This document shows, piece by piece, positions 23,357-31,520 of a stretch of 64,000 nt of DNA (position 1 is the stretch's first letter; every line of letters starts with the position of its first letter). The position numbers and the translations under genes were made by a program. A model generated the notes under the pieces. It made no database searches. It saw only the letters and a program-made list of their open reading frames with translations, and was not told the DNA's origin. This DNA is from Nocardia puris (GTDB lineage Bacteria > Actinomycetota > Actinomycetes > Mycobacteriales > Mycobacteriaceae): contig NZ_QNRE01000001.1 in assembly GCF_003315035.1 (NCBI RefSeq), forward strand, positions 1,027,224-1,091,223. The letters are read 5' to 3'.

Positions 23357-24330
23357 CCGCCATCGCCCCGGAGACCCCGCAGGAACACAGTCCGCGCACC
23401 CAGGCCGACCGCGTCGCCGCGATCCGGAAGTCGAAGAACACCACCATCTCTCGCGCCGAAGGGTGGCGCAGGCGCGGACCGCTGCTGCCCGCCCTGATCT
23501 TCATGATCGTGGTGACCCAGATCCCGTTCCTGTTCACCCTCTACTACTCCACGCTGTCGTGGAATCTGGTGCGGCCGGGCTCGCGTCACTTCGTGGGGCT
23601 GCGCAACTACCTCGACGTGGTGGTCGACAGCACGTTCTGGCAGGTCGCGTTCAACACCGTGATCCTCATCGTGGGGACGGTGCTCATCTCGGTGGTGCTC
23701 GGCCTGCTGCTGGCGCTGCTGCTGGACCGGGTCTTCCTGGGCCGCGGCATCGTTCGCACACTGCTCATCACACCGTTCCTGGTGACTCCGGTGGCGGGCG
23801 CGCTGCTGTGGAAGACCGCCATGCTCGACCCGGTGTTCGGCATCGTCAACTTCGTGCTCTCCCCGTTCGGGGTGGGTGAGGTCGACTGGGTGAGCCGCTT
23901 CCCGCTCGCCGCGGTGATGATCAACCTGGTGTGGCAGTGGACGCCGTTCATGATGCTGCTGATCCTGGCCGGCCTGCAATCGATGCCGCGCGACGTGCTC
24001 GAGGCGGGCCGCGTGGACGGCGGCGGCGCGTTCCAGCTGTTCCGCGAACTCACCCTGCCGCACCTGCGCCGGTTCATCGAACTCGGCACCGTGCTGGGCG
24101 CGATCTACCTGGTCAACACCTTCGACGCGATCTACATGATCACCCAGGGCGGGCCGGGCACGGCCAGTTCCAACCTGCCGTTCTACATCTACCAGCGCGC
24201 CTTCCTGGGCTTCGACATCGGCCAGGCCGCGGCGATGGGCGTGATCGTCGTGATCTTCACCCTGGTGATCGCCAACTTCGCACTGCGGTTGATCTTCAAG
24301 ACATTCACCGGCAAGGAAGAGGCAGCGTGA
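23353..24330 (+). CDS. ABC polyol/sugar importer permease 1 (MalF-type)
   Basis: This 325-residue inner-membrane permease has six predicted helices after a 45-residue cytoplasmic N-terminus. The EAA loop that contacts the ATPase is D-V-L-E-A-G-R-V-D-G-G-G-A-F near residue 215, followed by L-T-L-P-H-L-R. The helices contain F-M-I-V-V-T-Q-I-P-F-L-F-T-L-Y-Y and L-L-I-T-P-F-L-V-T-P-V-A-G. The ATG overlaps the binding-protein stop, and the gene's own TGA overlaps the next permease ATG by one base, so all three are coupled. It matches the first permease of CUT1 (SmoF/MalF-like) systems. Confidence 0.9.
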   Translation: MTAIAPETPQEHSPRTQADRVAAIRKSKNTTISRAEGWRRRGPLLPALIFMIVVTQIPFLFTLYYSTLSWNLVRPGSRHFVGLRNYLDVVVDSTFWQVAFNTVILIVGTVLISVVLGLLLALLLDRVFLGRGIVRTLLITPFLVTPVAGALLWKTAMLDPVFGIVNFVLSPFGVGEVDWVSRFPLAAVMINLVWQWTPFMMLLILAGLQSMPRDVLEAGRVDGGGAFQLFRELTLPHLRRFIELGTVLGAIYLVNTFDAIYMITQGGPGTASSNLPFYIYQRAFLGFDIGQAAAMGVIVVIFTLVIANFALRLIFKTFTGKEEAA

Positions 24331-25181
24331 TGAGTACCGCAACCACCACGGCGGGGCGCGCGAACAAGGTCAAGCGCCGCAAGTTCGAACCCTGGGGCGT
24401 GATCGCCTGGATCGCCGGGCTGGGCTTCTTCTTCCCGGTGTTCTGGATGGTGCTCACCGCTTTCAAACAGGAGGTCGACGCCTACACCACCACCCCCAAG
24501 GTGGTGTTCAGCCCCACGCTGGACGGTTTCCGCGCGGTCTTCGACCAGGGCGTCGGCACCGGATTCCTGAATTCCCTGTTCGCGACCGGCATTTCGACGG
24601 CGCTGGTGCTGCTGCTCGGCGTGCCCGCGGCGTTCGCGCTCTCGCTGCGGCCGGTGGCCAAGACCCAGGACGCGCTGTTCTTCTTCATCAGCACCAAGAT
24701 GCTGCCGATCGTCGCGGCGATCGTGCCGCTGTATGTGATCGTGTCGAATATCGGCCTGCTGGACAACATCTGGGCCCTGGTCGTGCTCTACACGGCGATG
24801 AACCTGCCGATCGCGATCTGGATGATGCGCTCGTTCTTCCTCGAGGTGCCCGGCGAACTGCTGGAGGCGGCGAGCCTGGACGGCGCGAGCCTGTGGCGCT
24901 CGGTGCGCGAGGTGATCCTGCCGCTGGTCTCCCCCGGCATCGCGGCGACGGCGCTGATCTGCGTGATCTTCTCGTGGAACGAATTCTTCTTCGCCGTCAG
25001 CCTCACCGCGGTGCGCGCCCAGACCATGCCCGTGTTCATGGTCGGTTTCATCGCCGGTGAGGGCCTGTACTGGGCCAAGCTGTGCGCCGCGGCGACCCTG
25101 GCCGCGCTGCCGGTGGTGCTGTGCGGCTGGCTGGCGCAGAACAAGCTGGTCCGCGGCCTGTCCTTCGGCGCAATCAAGTAA
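24330..25181 (+). CDS. ABC polyol/sugar importer permease 2 (MalG-type)
   Basis: This 283-residue permease has six helices and a shorter N-terminus than its partner. The EAA loop is E-L-L-E-A-A-S-L-D-G-A-S-L-W near residue 175, then V-I-L-P-L-V-S-P-G. The start ATG shares its A with the preceding TGA. In CUT1 importers the two permeases form a heterodimer that takes substrate from the binding lipoprotein. The ATPase gene follows after 27 bp, behind a GGAAGG site. Confidence 0.9.
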   Translation: MSTATTTAGRANKVKRRKFEPWGVIAWIAGLGFFFPVFWMVLTAFKQEVDAYTTTPKVVFSPTLDGFRAVFDQGVGTGFLNSLFATGISTALVLLLGVPAAFALSLRPVAKTQDALFFFISTKMLPIVAAIVPLYVIVSNIGLLDNIWALVVLYTAMNLPIAIWMMRSFFLEVPGELLEAASLDGASLWRSVREVILPLVSPGIAATALICVIFSWNEFFFAVSLTAVRAQTMPVFMVGFIAGEGLYWAKLCAAATLAALPVVLCGWLAQNKLVRGLSFGAIK

Positions 25182-25208
25182 TCCCCGTTCCCGGAAGGCA
25201 TTTCACTC

Positions 25209-26291
<1,083 letters not shown>

Positions 26292-26449
26292 ACCGCGGCG
26301 GCGCCGGGTACGTCCACCTGGGCCGCCACGGACGCCGCGCTCGGAATCGGCGGAGCACGCGGCGAGTGCGAGAGCGGCGTCGACGGCGATCGAGAGCAAC
26401 GGGCGCGTACCTCCGAGGCTAGTGATCTTGCGCGGTCCGGTGTAGCCTC

Positions 26450-26475
26450 GCGATTAGCCAAATTTGGCTAATCGC
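26450..26475. promoter_or_regulatory. 26-bp perfect palindrome, likely PadR operator
   Basis: Arms GCGATTAGCCAAA and its exact complement meet without a spacer, ending 14 bp upstream of the PadR-type GTG and before its GGAAGGAAGG ribosome site. The position covers the expected promoter, so autoregulation is likely. Confidence 0.8.
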
Positions 26476-26489
26476 TCGGAAGGAAGGTT

Positions 26490-27056
26490 GTGAACTCGGT
26501 ACGGCTGTTGGTCTCAGGCGCGTTGCGCAGGCGGGGGCGGGCGCACGGGTATCAGATCCGCGCGGATCTGGAGTCGTGGGGCGCGCACGAATGGTCCACG
26601 GCCACTTCGGGTTCGGTGTATCACGCGCTCAAGAGCATGACGCGACAGGGACTGTTGATCGCGCACGAGACGGCGCCCTCGGAGGCGGGCGGGCCGCCGC
26701 GGATCGAGTACGAGCTCACCGAGGCGGGCGAGCGCGAATACCTCGCGTTGCTGGGCCGCGCGCTCACCGATCACGCGCCGGGTCTCGACGTGCTCGGCGC
26801 GGCCGTCGGCCTGATCGAAGACCTCCCCCGCGATCAGGCGCTGGAGATGCTGCGCGCCCGCGCCCGCGCGATGGACGAGTGGCGCGCGAGCATCACCGCC
26901 CACCTGCCCGGCGAAGCCGATCTCGACGCGTGGGGGCCGGTCGGCGAGGTGATCTCGCTGTGGCTGCGCACCGCCGACAACGGCGCGGAATGGACGCGCC
27001 GGCTCATCCGCCGCCTGGAGGACGGCGCGTTCACCATGGCCGGCGAGCGCGAATGA
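26490..27056 (+). CDS. PadR-family transcriptional regulator
   Basis: This 188-residue PadR protein has an N-terminal winged helix (L-V-S-G-A-L-R-R-R-G-R-A-H-G-Y-Q-I-R, then S-G-S-V-Y-H-A-L-K-S-M-T-R-Q-G-L-L and the wing R-I-E-Y-E-L-T-E-A-G-E-R-E) and a C-terminal helical dimerisation region (about 95-185) with R-A-R-A-R-A-M-D-E-W-R-A. The GTG at 26490 has a strong ribosome site. The VOC-domain gene follows after 45 bp on the same strand and is the likely target together with the regulator itself, whose promoter carries a 26-bp palindrome. Confidence 0.9.
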   Translation: MNSVRLLVSGALRRRGRAHGYQIRADLESWGAHEWSTATSGSVYHALKSMTRQGLLIAHETAPSEAGGPPRIEYELTEAGEREYLALLGRALTDHAPGLDVLGAAVGLIEDLPRDQALEMLRARARAMDEWRASITAHLPGEADLDAWGPVGEVISLWLRTADNGAEWTRRLIRRLEDGAFTMAGERE

Positions 27057-27101
27057 CCTTCGCACCCAAGGCAACCCGATCACCGAAGTGAGGAGGACAT
27101 C

Positions 27102-27833
27102 GTGGCGAACGAGACCATGGTGCCGATGCTCCCCTGCCCCTCCATCGACGAGATCGTCGAGTTCTACACCATGCTCGGCTTCTCTCGCGCCTACTACCAG
27201 AAGGTCCCGAACCCGTACGTGTCGTTGCGCCGCGAGGACATCCGGCTCGATTTCTTCGGCATCCCCGGTTTCGACCCCGAGGATTCCTACGGCACCTGCG
27301 GAGTCCTGGTGTCCGACACGGGCGCGCTGTTCGACTCGTTCGCGGCGGGCATGCGCCGCGTCCACGGCAAACTCCTGGTCTCCGGCATCCCCCGCATGAC
27401 CCGTCCCCGCATCCGCAAGAACGACGGCAACCGCACCGGTTTCACCGTCATCGACCCCGGCGGCAACTGGGTCCGCTTCATGACCGACGACCCGTCCCCC
27501 ACCCCCGCCGACCCGGCCGCGACCAAACTCACCACATCCCTGCGCCGCGCGATCGTCATGGGTGACTCCCACGGCAAACACGTCCGCGCGGCGGAGATCC
27601 TGGACGCCGCATTGGAGCGCGACAAAGACACCGCCACCCCGGCCGAACTCGTCGAATCCTTCACCTACCGAGCCGAACTCGCGCTGCGCGCGGAGGATTT
27701 CGAGGCCGCCGAGCATGCGTTGGCGCGCGCCCGCGCGGTGCGTCTGGAGGACACCGATCGCGAGCGTCTGGCGCGGGTTCTCGCGGAGCTGGACGAGATG
27801 GAAGCCGGGCTTCGCACCGCCCGAGATCGGTAG
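27102..27833 (+). CDS. VOC (glyoxalase/bleomycin-resistance-like) domain protein with helical C-terminus
   Basis: This 243-residue protein has a single VOC module in about residues 5-125 (P-C-P-S-I-D-E-I-V-E-F-Y-T-M-L-G-F near residue 12, D-I-R-L-D-F-F-G near residue 46, F-T-V-I-D-P-G-G-N-W-V-R-F near residue 113). An extra C-terminal helical part (about 140-243) resembles TPR-like pairs: A-A-E-I-L-D-A-A-L-E-R, A-E-L-A-L-R-A-E-D-F-E-A-A-E-H-A-L-A-R-A. VOC proteins bind metals or sequester drugs; the extension is unusual and may mediate contacts. The GTG start has GAGGAGG 7 bp upstream. It is downstream of, and probably cotranscribed with, the PadR regulator. Confidence 0.85.
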   Translation: MANETMVPMLPCPSIDEIVEFYTMLGFSRAYYQKVPNPYVSLRREDIRLDFFGIPGFDPEDSYGTCGVLVSDTGALFDSFAAGMRRVHGKLLVSGIPRMTRPRIRKNDGNRTGFTVIDPGGNWVRFMTDDPSPTPADPAATKLTTSLRRAIVMGDSHGKHVRAAEILDAALERDKDTATPAELVESFTYRAELALRAEDFEAAEHALARARAVRLEDTDRERLARVLAELDEMEAGLRTARDR

Positions 27834-28063
27834 CGTCCGAACTTCAACGTGAACCGGCCACGGATTCCGAGCCGGCGGTCGCGGAGCGCGAACTGTCGCC
27901 GGGCCGCCTACTCGAACCAGCCTGTGCCGCCGGAGAGTAGTGGCACAAATTCCCGGGCGAGGACGCCGCACGTCGCGACCGTCCCCCGCTCGCAGTCAGG
28001 TCGTCCGACCGGCCTGCGAATTCGCACCGATGAGTTTTCGTTCCGGGCGTCGTCTACACCCGT

Positions 28064-28933
28064 ATGACGACTCACGTACTCGAGCTCGACGGGGTCGACC
28101 TGACCTATGACGTGCACGGTCCGCTGCCCACCGCCGACGGGCGGCCACCCTTGGTGCTGATCGCCCAGCCGATGGACGCGAGCGGCTTCCGCGCGCTGGT
28201 GGCCCGGTTCCCGGAGCGCACGGTCGTGACCTACGACCCGCGCGGACTCGGTCGCAGTGTGCGGTCCGACGGGGTCGAAACACACTCGCCCACTGTGCAG
28301 GCGGGCGATGTGCACGCGCTGATCGAGGCGCTCGGCGCGGGGCCGGTCGAATTGTTCGGCAGCAGCGGCGGCGCGATCGTCGGCCTCGCGCTGGTCGCGG
28401 CCCATCCCGGCGACGTGCTCACCCTCGTCGCGCACGAGCCGCCGCTGATCACCTTGCTCCCCGACGCCGAGCCCGCAGCGCGCGCCCGCGCGGCCGTCAC
28501 CGAGGCCTACCGGGCGAAGGGTTTCGGGGCCGGCATGGCTGCCTTCATCGCCATGACCTCGTGGCCGGGCCCCTATACCGACGACTACTTCGCCACTCCC
28601 CCACCGGATCCCGCCCAGCTCGGCATGCCCACCGAGGACGACGGCACCCGGGACAATCCCCTGCTCTCCGACCTCGCCTGGGCCGTCAGCGACTACCGCC
28701 CCGACGTCGACGCCCTGAAATCCGCCCCCACCCGCCTGGTGATCGCCGTCGGCGAGGAATCCCTCGACGTGGAGACCGGCCGCACGGCGCTCGCGACCGC
28801 CGCATTCCTCGGCACCGAGGCCGTGGTCTTCCCCAGCCACCACGGCGGCTTCATGGACGGCGAATTCGGCTACGCGGGCCAGCCGGAAGCTTTCGCCGCC
28901 AAGCTGCGCGAGGTGCTCGCGGGGAGCTCCTAG
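28064..28933 (+). CDS. Alpha/beta-hydrolase fold protein
   Basis: This is a 289-residue cytoplasmic hydrolase. An H-G loop equivalent (L-V-L-I-A-Q-P-M-D-A-S-G near residue 30), T-Y-D-P-R-G-L-G-R-S near residue 57, nucleophile elbow L-F-G-S-S-G-G-A-I near residue 99 (Ser in G-S-S-G-G), Asp/Glu candidates near residue 230 (V-I-A-V-G-E-E-S) and His in F-P-S-H-H-G-G-F near residue 250 outline the triad. Where H-G is usual, the sequence has A-Q-P-M, so the oxyanion loop is atypical. The substrate is unknown. No ribosome site is obvious before the ATG. The 230 bp upstream hold no other gene. Confidence 0.85.
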   Translation: MTTHVLELDGVDLTYDVHGPLPTADGRPPLVLIAQPMDASGFRALVARFPERTVVTYDPRGLGRSVRSDGVETHSPTVQAGDVHALIEALGAGPVELFGSSGGAIVGLALVAAHPGDVLTLVAHEPPLITLLPDAEPAARARAAVTEAYRAKGFGAGMAAFIAMTSWPGPYTDDYFATPPPDPAQLGMPTEDDGTRDNPLLSDLAWAVSDYRPDVDALKSAPTRLVIAVGEESLDVETGRTALATAAFLGTEAVVFPSHHGGFMDGEFGYAGQPEAFAAKLREVLAGSS

Positions 28934-29025
28934 CCGGAACCGGCCAGCCACCACGAGGATTCGCCTGGCACACCGAGGCGTGCCGACGCGCGATCGGCCA
29001 CCTCCGCGAATCGCGCGGCCACCCG

Positions 29026-29502
29026 TCAGGCGTAGAAGCCTTCGCGCAGGACGATGCCGTGCTCGAGCCAGACCTTCATGGCGGCGAGCATGCCGGTCCA
29101 GCCTTCGCAGTTGCCGGTCGCGCTCTTCACGCCCTCGGGGGTGGGGCGCCAGGAGGATTCGGTGATGGTGACCAGGGTGCGGGTGTCGCCGTCGAGCGGC
29201 TCGAATTCGAAAGTGGTTGTGGTCTTGCCGGATTCGCCCGCGGTGTGTTCACCCTCCCAGCGGATCACGATGCGTCGCGGGGGAATCGCCTCCACCACTT
29301 CGACGGGAAACGCGCCGGGGAAATCGTGGAAGTCCCAGGTGATGTCGGCGCCGGGTTCAAGGCGGCCCCGCGCGCCGCCGGTGGTGAAGTACTTGGAGAG
29401 CTGGGCCGGGTCGGCGACGGCTTCGTACACCTCGGCGCAGGGGCGCGCGATCCGCCCCGAAACGGTGAAGGAGATCTCGGTGAGTGCGTCGGTAGCTGTC
29501 AT
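29026..29502 (-). CDS. SRPBCC/AHSA1-like ligand-binding domain protein
   Basis: This 158-residue START/AHSA1 fold protein has S-F-T-V-S-G-R-I-A-R-P-C-A-E-V-Y-E-A-V-A-D-P near residue 11, a I-T-W-D-F-H-D-F-P-G strand near residue 54, R-I-V-I-R-W-E-G near residue 77, L-V-T-I-T-E-S-S-W near residue 110, and a C-terminal helix G-W-T-G-M-L-A-A-M-K-V-W-L-E-H-G. Such proteins bind hydrophobic ligands and are often encoded next to an ArsR regulator, as here. Only 16 bp separate its ATG from that of the divergent arsR-type gene. Neither has room for a ribosome site, so the mRNA is probably leaderless. Confidence 0.88.
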   Translation of the reverse strand: MTATDALTEISFTVSGRIARPCAEVYEAVADPAQLSKYFTTGGARGRLEPGADITWDFHDFPGAFPVEVVEAIPPRRIVIRWEGEHTAGESGKTTTTFEFEPLDGDTRTLVTITESSWRPTPEGVKSATGNCEGWTGMLAAMKVWLEHGIVLREGFYA

Positions 29503-29521
29503 GTTGTAAATTTACAACATG
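29500..29521. promoter_or_regulatory. Palindromic bidirectional leaderless promoter-operator
   Basis: A 22-bp perfect palindrome (arms CATGTTGTAAA and its complement) starts and ends with the two start codons. Its core, TAAATTTA (29507-29514), provides a TAAATT -10 hexamer on each strand, each ending six bases before its ATG. Both transcripts would begin at the A of ATG, and one bound ArsR dimer would block both. Confidence 0.75.
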
Positions 29522-29845
29522 TCAGAGCGCGCGGACAAGACCTCCGACGATGACGCGGTGTTCAAGGCACTCGCTTCCGCAACGCGGCGCGGGATGCTCG
29601 ACGCACTGAAGGAATCGCCGCTGACCACCGGTGAACTGTGCGCGCGCTTCCCCGACCTCGACCGCACCACCGTGTTGCAGCACCTGCGCGTGCTCGAATC
29701 CGCCGAACTCGTCACGGGGCGCAAGATCGGCCGCGAGCGCCACCTCTCCCTGGCCCCGCTGCCGATCAAACGCATCTACGACCGCTGGATCGGTGAGTAC
29801 GCGCGCGCGGCGGTCGAACTACTGGATCGGCTGGATACGGAGTAG
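29519..29845 (+). CDS. ArsR-family transcriptional regulator (SRPBCC partner)
   Basis: This 108-residue ArsR protein has A-V-F-K-A-L-A-S-A-T-R-R-G-M-L-D-A-L near residue 13, recognition helix D-R-T-T-V-L-Q-H-L-R-V-L near residue 48, wing G-R-K-I-G-R-E-R-H-L-S-L near residue 67, and a C-terminal dimer helix. No Cys metal-binding motif is present, which fits the non-metal subgroup that pairs with AHSA1-type genes. ATG 29519 is the only possible start ahead of the domain and is leaderless. It is presumed to repress itself and the divergent SRPBCC gene through the palindrome between them. Confidence 0.9.
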   Translation: MSERADKTSDDDAVFKALASATRRGMLDALKESPLTTGELCARFPDLDRTTVLQHLRVLESAELVTGRKIGRERHLSLAPLPIKRIYDRWIGEYARAAVELLDRLDTE

Positions 29846-29852
29846 GCGGTCC

Positions 29853-30467
29853 TCACTCCCGACCATCGGACGAACCCTCCGCCAACCCGATTACCGCTTC
29901 GGCCAGCGCACGCAGCGATTCACCAGCCGTCTCCGTGTCACGATCCGCGAGCCACGCCAACACCGCCCCGTCGATGGAGGTGGCGACCATGCGAGCCAAG
30001 GCCGGGACGGGCACGCGCCAGCGCACGCCGAAACGCCTGGTCAGCGCGCCCAGCAGGGCGGTCGCGCGTTCGGTGTAGAGGCGGTACTGCCAGCGGCCCA
30101 GCGCGCCCGGATCGTCCTCGGCGCGCAGGTCGAGCAGCATGAGTTCGTAGAGGACGGCCTGGCGGCCCGGTTCGGTGACGGTCGCGGCGAGCAGGTGCTC
30201 GAACGCCGCGTGCACCATGCCGCGCAGGGTGGTCGCGGTGACGTCGAGATCGTCCAGCGCGGCGGTCTGCGCGTTCACCACCACCGCGGTGAGCTCGCGC
30301 AGCAGCTCCTCCTTGGACCGGAACACGTAATGGAACGCGCTCTGCGGCATCCCGGCCTCGGCGCAGATCGCACGCGTGCTGGCCGCCGCGACCCCGTCGC
30401 GCGCCATGACGGTGAACGCCGCGTCGACCAGCAGGCGCCGCCGCTGCTCGGCCTTCAATCGCGTCAC
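29853..30467 (-). CDS. TetR-family transcriptional regulator
   Basis: This 204-residue TetR protein has helix-turn-helix L-L-V-D-A-A-F-T-V-M-A-R-D-G-V-A-A-A-S-T-R-A-I-C-A-E-A-G in about residues 11-38, continuing F-H-Y-V-F-R-S-K-E-E-L. The C-terminal ligand domain includes L-Y-E-L-M-L-L-D-L-R-A-E-D-D-P. The GTG at 30467 is chosen because GGAAGGGG lies 8 bp upstream and the TetR domain starts at once; the frame stays open to 30584 without similarity. It is divergent from the SDR/monooxygenase pair, with a 9-bp inverted repeat in between that is a fair operator candidate. Confidence 0.88.
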   Translation of the reverse strand: MTRLKAEQRRRLLVDAAFTVMARDGVAAASTRAICAEAGMPQSAFHYVFRSKEELLRELTAVVVNAQTAALDDLDVTATTLRGMVHAAFEHLLAATVTEPGRQAVLYELMLLDLRAEDDPGALGRWQYRLYTERATALLGALTRRFGVRWRVPVPALARMVATSIDGAVLAWLADRDTETAGESLRALAEAVIGLAEGSSDGRE

Positions 30468-30567
30468 GCGCAGCCCCTTCCGTTCCGTCCGCACCGCCGA
30501 CGTGGCACGGGCACACCGCCGCAGCCTACTGAGCCGCGCGGCCCGACATTTCTGGACGTTTGACCAA

Positions 30568-30580
30568 TTCGTAACACGAA
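30568..30580. promoter_or_regulatory. Short palindrome near the TetR promoter
   Basis: TTCGT-AAC-ACGAA is a 5-3-5 inverted repeat 100 bp upstream of the TetR GTG. It may be part of its promoter or a second site; the evidence is weak. Confidence 0.35.
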
Positions 30581-30620
30581 ACACTGGCGGGCCGCCCGCG
30601 CGCCGCCTATCCTCGACGGA

Positions 30621-30653
30621 ATTCGGTCAGTCGACCTGTTCGAGTGACCGAAT
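30621..30653. promoter_or_regulatory. Inverted repeat upstream of the SDR gene, candidate TetR operator
   Basis: ATTCGGTCA (30621-30629) and its exact complement TGACCGAAT (30645-30653) flank a 15-bp spacer. The repeat ends 22 bp before the SDR start codon and lies between this gene and the divergent TetR gene. Confidence 0.6.
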
Positions 30654-30675
30654 CGTATCGCGCCGAAGGAGAAGC

Positions 30676-31491
30676 ATGACGAAATCCACATATGCGCTGG
30701 TCACGGGCGCGGCAGGCGGCATAGGGCTGGAGGTCGCCCGGCGGTTGGCGGCGCGCGGGCACCGCGTCCTGGCCGTCGAGCGCGACCGCGAACTCGCCGC
30801 CGAAGCCGCCCGGCAGATCGGACCGACAGCCGAACCGGTGGCCTGCGATCTCGCCGACGACGCGGCCGTCGCGGCGCTGGCGGACCGCATCGAACACGAG
30901 TGGGGCCCCGACCTCGAGATCTGTTTCCTCAACGCGGGCATCATCATTCCCGGCGACGTCGTCGAAACCTCGCCGCGCGCCATCGATCTGCAACTGCGCG
31001 TGATGCTCACCTCGGCGATCGCGCTCGCCAGGGCCGCGGCCCGCGCGCTGCGCGCCCGCGGCTCCGGTCACATCGTGGCGACCGTGTCGCAGGGTGCCAT
31101 GCTCGCGCTGCCCGGGTCTGCCACCTACACCGCCGCCAAGGCCGGACTGCGCGGCTTCCTCGCGGCGCTGCACCTCGAACTGCGCGCGACCGGCGTGCGG
31201 GTCTCGGGTGTCTACCCGAGCGCCGTCGACACCCCGATGCTGCGGCACGAAGCCGAAAACGGCGGCAGCGTACTGAATTTCGTCGGCAAGCTCTCCACCG
31301 TGGCCGAGGTCGCCGACGGCGTCGACACGGCGATGCGCACGGGGCGCGTGGAGGTCTTCGTCCCCTTCTCCGACGGCGTGCTGGTCCGCCTGTTGCAGGC
31401 CGTGCCGCGGATCGTGCCCGTGCTCCTGCCCGCCCTCCAGCGCGTCGGCGAACGCGGCCGGCTGCGCTATCTCGCCCGCCCCGCCGGCTGA
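30676..31491 (+). CDS. Short-chain dehydrogenase/reductase
   Basis: This 271-residue SDR has T-G-A-A-G-G-I-G near residue 10 (cofactor loop), D-L near residue 57, N-A-G near residue 85, a catalytic Ser region V-A-T-V-S-Q-G near residue 137, and Y-T-A-A-K near residue 151 (Tyr and Lys). The C-terminal helix L-L-Q-A-V-P-R-I-V-P-V-L-L-P-A-L is hydrophobic and may touch the membrane or a lipid substrate. The ATG has GAAGGAG 5 bp upstream. The flavin monooxygenase gene follows after 29 bp, so the two probably form a TetR-controlled catabolic operon; the substrate is unknown. Confidence 0.9.
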   Translation: MTKSTYALVTGAAGGIGLEVARRLAARGHRVLAVERDRELAAEAARQIGPTAEPVACDLADDAAVAALADRIEHEWGPDLEICFLNAGIIIPGDVVETSPRAIDLQLRVMLTSAIALARAAARALRARGSGHIVATVSQGAMLALPGSATYTAAKAGLRGFLAALHLELRATGVRVSGVYPSAVDTPMLRHEAENGGSVLNFVGKLSTVAEVADGVDTAMRTGRVEVFVPFSDGVLVRLLQAVPRIVPVLLPALQRVGERGRLRYLARPAG

Positions 31492-31520
31492 AACCACCGC
31501 TCGAACCCACGGGAGTCACC

